Source: Thioclava atlantica
GTDB taxonomy: Bacteria; Pseudomonadota; Alphaproteobacteria; Rhodobacterales; Rhodobacteraceae
Reading direction: 5' to 3'
Assembly: GCF_000737065.1 (NCBI RefSeq)
Contig: NZ_AQRC01000004.1
Coordinates: 1 to 64,000, forward strand
Length of the DNA stretch: 64,000 nucleotides
Below, in pieces: positions 60,704 to 64,000 of this stretch. Position numbers and translations under genes: made by a program. Below the pieces are notes generated by a model, which saw only the letters and a list, made by a program, of their open reading frames with translations, did no database searches and was not told the origin of the DNA. How positions within the stretch are numbered: the first letter of the stretch is position 1; each line of letters begins with the position of its first letter.

Positions 60704-61414
60704 TCACCTCCGGGCAAGCGCCCAGATTCGCGCCGCGTCACACAGGGCCTCTCGTTTGAGAGAAGCGATTTCCGCGGCCTCTTCGTCTTCGCCCCACTGC
60801 GCGATCTGCCAGTCCTCGTCGAGCCGCGAGATCACCCACGCATCCTCGACCGGGACTTTCCCGCGCGCGACGGCGAGCCCCAGGACGAGCGATCCGCTGA
60901 TGCTGACAAGGTCGTGAAGCGCGGCGAGCGCGAAGGGATCGAGGGCCGCCACATGGGCGTGGAGCCGCGACAGGCTCGCTTCGGGTTGCGCCACGGGCAG
61001 CACGCCCACGGTGACTTCGAGCGGGGCCTCGAGTTCCTGGGCCGCCCATTCGAGAAGCGGATCCCAGAGCGCGGCCTGCCGTTCGACCAGCTCCTCCGGG
61101 CCCTCCGCGCGGTAGCACAGAAGATCGGTTCCGCCGAATTCGGCGATCATCGTGACCACCTCGTCCTTCTGCACGGCGACCTTGTCGATCGCGGCATTGG
61201 CCGAGCGGGTCGTGGGCATCGTCTGGGGCTTGATGCTGCCCTCCTGAGCATCCCATTCGGCGGCGATGGCCTCGGCCAGCGCGCGCGTCGGCACGACGAG
61301 GGGCGCCTTCGCGGGGGTCTTTACCGGACGCCCGTCCAACGCCACGCCGAAACCCTCGGGAAGCTCGGTCACGGAAGCCTCTTTCCAGAAGCGTTTCGCG
61401 GCCCATTCACTCAT
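60704..61414 (-). CDS. ATP12-family F1-ATPase assembly chaperone
   Basis: A 236-aa protein: MSEWAAKRFWKEA, VALDGRPVKTPAKAPLVVPTRALAEAIAAEW, IAEFGGTDLLCYRAEGPEELVERQ, SLVLGLAVARGKV. This matches ATP12, which binds the F1 alpha subunit before assembly and is found in alphaproteobacteria and mitochondria. Start ATG 61414 overlaps the stop of the HAD gene (ATGA). Confidence 0.92.
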   Translation of the reverse strand: MSEWAAKRFWKEASVTELPEGFGVALDGRPVKTPAKAPLVVPTRALAEAIAAEWDAQEGSIKPQTMPTTRSANAAIDKVAVQKDEVVTMIAEFGGTDLLCYRAEGPEELVERQAALWDPLLEWAAQELEAPLEVTVGVLPVAQPEASLSRLHAHVAALDPFALAALHDLVSISGSLVLGLAVARGKVPVEDAWVISRLDEDWQIAQWGEDEEAAEIASLKREALCDAARIWALARR

Positions 61415-62076
61415 GCGCTCATCTCCCACAGGTCGAACAGCGCCGCCTCCAGCGCTTCGAAATCGTCCACCATGCGATGCGCCCCGGCGGCTTCCAGCAC
61501 GTCGGGAGCGTGATAGCCCCATCGCACACCGATCGTCGCGATCCCCGCGCTGCGCCCCATCTCGATGTCGAAGCTTGTATCGCCGATCATCACCGCCTCC
61601 GTCGCAGGGACGCCCGCCTCGCTGAGCGCCGCCCCGATCATCGAGGGGTGCGGCTTGGAGGGGTGGTCGTCGGCCACCTGCTGGCTGACGAAGATCCCCT
61701 CGAGCCCGTGATGGGCGATCAGGGCGTTCAGGCCGCGGCGAGATTTTCCGGTCGCCACAGCCAAAAGCATGTCATCGCGGGCCGCCAGCTTGCGCAGCAG
61801 CGCCTCGGCGCCGGGATAGAGCGGCGCCGGCGAGGCCGCGCGCGAGCTCATATAGCTTTGCTTGTAGCCCTCCACGATCTGCGACTGGGTCTGCGCGTCG
61901 AGATCGGGCGCAAGCCGCGCCACCGCGATCGGCAGCGACAGACCGACGATCTGCAGCACGTCGGCCGCGGCCGGGGCGGGCTGACCCGCCGCCTCGAAGC
62001 CGAGCGTCATCGCGTGCGTGATGTGGTTCTGGCTGTCCGAGATCGTGCCATCGACGTCGAAGATCGCGAGCTTCAT
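61411..62076 (-). CDS. HAD-family phosphatase (phosphoglycolate-phosphatase-like)
   Basis: A 221-aa HAD hydrolase: FDVDGTISDS (nucleophile Asp), LAVATGKSRRGL, KPHPSMI, VMIGDTSFDIEMG. The helical cap places it with Gph/beta-PGM type enzymes; substrate open. It overlaps the RluC-type gene by four bases upstream, and ATP12 downstream. Confidence 0.9.
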   Translation of the reverse strand: MKLAIFDVDGTISDSQNHITHAMTLGFEAAGQPAPAAADVLQIVGLSLPIAVARLAPDLDAQTQSQIVEGYKQSYMSSRAASPAPLYPGAEALLRKLAARDDMLLAVATGKSRRGLNALIAHHGLEGIFVSQQVADDHPSKPHPSMIGAALSEAGVPATEAVMIGDTSFDIEMGRSAGIATIGVRWGYHAPDVLEAAGAHRMVDDFEALEAALFDLWEMSA

Positions 62077-63116
62077 TTCAGATCCTCGAACGGGTCCGCA
62101 GGCACATCGTTCTCATGCCAGTCCAGCAGCTCCCAGGTCCGCTTCATATGTTCGGGCAGCGGGGCTGTGAGCGTGATGCGCTTGCCGGTGATCGGGTGAT
62201 CGAAGCTGATCTGGCGGGCATGGAGGTGCAGCTTGCGGGAGATCTCGCCGCCCAGCTGCGCGCCCCAACCATCACCGAGATTCTCCTGGCTGCTTCCGCC
62301 GTATTTTCCGTCGCCGATGATCGGGTTGCCGATCTCGGCGATATGCGCGCGCAGCTGGTGCGTGCGGCCGGTGATCGGCACGAGCGCGACCCAGCTGACC
62401 CGCTGGCCCAGGATATGCAGGGTGAAATAGTCGGTCGTCGCGCGCTTCGCGCCTTCGGTCTGGTCGATCTTCGACGGGTGGACGCAATGCATCTTCTCGC
62501 CTTCGCCGCCCCGGCCGTGCCCGGGCGCCTTCACCAGGCCGAAGCGGATGGTCCCGGTCTTCGGCTCAGGCGCGCCGGCGACCGCGGCCCAGTAGATCTT
62601 GCGGGTGGTCTTGGCGCGGAAGGCCTCCGACAGGCGCCGCGCAACACGGTCGGTGCGCGCGAGCAGCAGCACTCCCGACGTGTCCTTGTCGAGACGGTGG
62701 ACAAGCTTCGGCTTGTCCTTGTAGCCGAATTTCAGCGCCTCGGAGAGCCCGTCCACATGACGATTGCCCTGCCCGGATCCCCCTTGCGAGGGCAGCCCGG
62801 GCGGCTTGTTGAGCGCAATGATATGCTCGTCCTTCCAGATCACGCAGCTCTGGATGAATTTCGCATCGGCCTCGGAGATGCCATCCTCGGCTTTCGGCTT
62901 CGGCGTCGCGTCGGGAAGCGGAGGGACACGGATCTCCTGGCCCGGCTCGACGCGCGTATTGGCCTTCACGCGGCCGCCCTCGACGCGCAATTCGCCCTTG
63001 CGGCACATCTTCTCGATCATGCCCTGAGCGAGTTGCGGGAACCGCTTCTTGAGGAACCGGTCGAGACGCTGCTCGCCATCGTCCTCGGTGACGGTGATAT
63101 GCTGTACCTTGCTCAT
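62073..63116 (-). CDS. RluC/RluD-type 23S rRNA pseudouridine synthase
   Basis: A 347-aa enzyme with an N-terminal S4 domain (DRFLKKRFPQLAQGMIEKMCRKGELRVEGG) and catalytic core with the active Asp in LVHRLDKDTSGVLLLAR, plus GRTHQLRAHIAEIGNPIIGD. It converts uridines of 23S rRNA. The C-terminal part has the RluC-like RKLHLHARQISFDHP. It overlaps crcB by four bases. Confidence 0.93.
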   Translation of the reverse strand: MSKVQHITVTEDDGEQRLDRFLKKRFPQLAQGMIEKMCRKGELRVEGGRVKANTRVEPGQEIRVPPLPDATPKPKAEDGISEADAKFIQSCVIWKDEHIIALNKPPGLPSQGGSGQGNRHVDGLSEALKFGYKDKPKLVHRLDKDTSGVLLLARTDRVARRLSEAFRAKTTRKIYWAAVAGAPEPKTGTIRFGLVKAPGHGRGGEGEKMHCVHPSKIDQTEGAKRATTDYFTLHILGQRVSWVALVPITGRTHQLRAHIAEIGNPIIGDGKYGGSSQENLGDGWGAQLGGEISRKLHLHARQISFDHPITGKRITLTAPLPEHMKRTWELLDWHENDVPADPFEDLK

Positions 63117-63490
63117 AGAAGTGTCCGCATCAGGTGCACGCCGGCGATGAGACCGAGGAACGCCGCGACCAGCGTCAGCGCGACATAGAATGCCGCAAGC
63201 GACGTCTGCCCGCGCTCGATCAGGGTCCAGGTCTCCAGCGAGAAAGAGGAATAGGTGGTGAAGCCGCCCAGAACGCCGGTCGCCAGGAAGGCGTTCCAGT
63301 GGGTGAGCTGCTTGTCACCGAGAAATGTGACCAGCATCCCCATCAGGAAGGATCCGAGGATGTTCACGGTGATCACGCCAAGCGGCATCGGCTGCGGGCC
63401 GAAGCTCCGCATCAGGCCCACGCCGACCAGATAGCGTCCCGAAGCGCCGATCGCACCGCCAAGCGCGACCTGCAAGACCGTTGAAAGCAT
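63113..63490 (-). CDS. crcB: Fluoride channel Fluc/CrcB
   Basis: A 125-aa four-TM protein: GGAIGASGRYLVG, GVITVNILGSFLMG, GVLGGFTTYSSFSLET (phenylalanine box and selectivity Asn). It exports fluoride as a dual-topology dimer. The start at 63490 is the Met before LSTVLQVALG; the 48-base extension upstream is not needed. I see no fluoride riboswitch in the short gap before it. Confidence 0.93.
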   Translation of the reverse strand: MLSTVLQVALGGAIGASGRYLVGVGLMRSFGPQPMPLGVITVNILGSFLMGMLVTFLGDKQLTHWNAFLATGVLGGFTTYSSFSLETWTLIERGQTSLAAFYVALTLVAAFLGLIAGVHLMRTLL

Positions 63491-63534
63491 CGCTGTCTCC
63501 TTTGGCGCCCTTGGACCTGCGGGCGCACGAAATG

Positions 63535-64000
63535 TCAAGTTTGGCGGCGGGTGCGCTGCTTGGTGAACCAGTCGAGACGCTTTTTCAGCTCGCGCTCGAA
63601 GCCGCGTTCGACGGGCTGGTAGAGGACGGGGCGCTTCATCGTGTCGGGGAAATAGTTCTGCCCCGAGAAGGCGTCCTCGGCATCGTGGTCGTACTGGTAG
63701 CCTGAACCGTATCCCTGCTCTTCCATCAGTTTCGTGGGTGCGTTGAGGATATGCTTGGGCGGAGGCTCCGAGCCGGTCTTCTTCGCCGCGGCGCGGGCCG
63801 CCTTGTAGGCGACGTAGCCTGCATTCGATTTCGGCGCGAGCGCGAGATAGAGCACCGCCTGCGCGAGCGCCAACTCGCCCTCGGGCGATCCGAGCCGCTC
63901 ATAGGTATTCCAGGCGTCGATGCAGAGCACCTGCGCCTGCGGATCGGCCAGCCCGATATCCTCGACCGCCATGCGGGTGATGCGGCGCGCGAGAAAGCGC
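63535..64000 (-). CDS. rarA: RarA/MgsA recombination ATPase, C-terminal part (runs off window)
   Basis: The frame is open beyond position 64000 on the minus strand; about 155 codons are visible. They contain RFLARRITRMAVEDIGLADPQA, the MgsA C-terminal domain (AVLYLALAPKSNAGYVAYKAARA, KHILNAPTKLMEEQGYGSGYQYDHD, NYFPDTMKRPVLYQPVERGFE). The N-terminal AAA+ module is outside. RarA acts at stalled replication forks. Confidence 0.92.
   Translation of the reverse strand, partial: RFLARRITRMAVEDIGLADPQAQVLCIDAWNTYERLGSPEGELALAQAVLYLALAPKSNAGYVAYKAARAAAKKTGSEPPPKHILNAPTKLMEEQGYGSGYQYDHDAEDAFSGQNYFPDTMKRPVLYQPVERGFERELKKRLDWFTKQRTRRQT

Overview
The window is high-GC chromosomal DNA from an alphaproteobacterium of the Rhodobacteraceae type. 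Evidence for this is the bztABCD amino-acid transporter, the chain murA / DUF2948 / hisD / UPF0262 / LMW phosphatase / infA / maf / RNase G-like / yacG, the tiny aa3-oxidase subunit IV, ATP12, and a TAXI-TRAP transporter next to a DctB/DctD pair. Species cannot be named from the sequence alone. There are two tRNA genes (Phe-GAA on -, Thr-GGT on +), no rRNA and no CRISPR array.

1-19.5 kb is accessory DNA ending at tRNA-Phe. It opens with an IS3-family element whose transposase carries a nonsense codon and a frameshift. Next come a divergent pair (outer-membrane barrel resembling Slam, and a surface-type lipoprotein), a LuxR solo, and a mobilizable element at 4.07-10.7 kb. That element has a 58-aa ribbon-helix-helix repressor facing a sigma70-like promoter and three cargo genes: a helical protein, a zinc-ribbon GIY-YIG nuclease, and a membrane-free FtsH-like AAA/M41 protease. 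These are followed by a probable oriT, AlpA, MobC and a relaxase with a coiled-coil gene hidden inside it in another frame. It ends at a degenerate copy of the 3' half of tRNA-Phe (10,674). A second segment runs from there to the intact tRNA-Phe (19,535). It holds small hypothetical genes, a membrane-anchored degenerate SNase, a fructose-type operon (ROK regulator, frcBCA, sugar kinase, transaldolase) and a wrecked IS3 remnant. The two tRNA copies point to tandem integration at one tRNA.

19.6-28.2 kb (all -) is the housekeeping cluster yacG, RNase E/G, maf, infA, nitrilase, GNAT, SnoaL-like, LMW phosphatase, UPF0262, hisD, DUF2948, murA and a 56-aa coupled ORF, then tRNA-Thr. 28.3-36.2 kb is a solute-uptake locus: DctD/DctB-like two-component system, DUF1850, TAXI-TRAP fused permease, TAXI receptor, and a divergent AbrB-family membrane protein. 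36.2-43.6 kb carries a lipoprotein, oxidase subunit IV, DUF6173, MBL hydrolase, a large acyl-CoA dehydrogenase, Sua5, a cupredoxin, YqgE and a DsbD-N-like protein.

43.6-49.5 kb holds an RND efflux pump with its adaptor, and a uracil-DNA glycosylase without the usual Fe-S cysteines. 49.5-52.9 kb is pyrB, a PH-like membrane protein, an inactive dihydroorotase (PyrC') and plsY. 53-55.8 kb has an SDR, argB, a ferredoxin-like protein and SixA. 55.9-60.5 kb is bztABCD, with a strong terminator between bztA and bztB. 60.7-64 kb has ATP12, a HAD phosphatase, RluC, CrcB and the C-terminal part of RarA running off the end. Most genes in the core part are tightly packed, with ATGA/GTGA overlaps.
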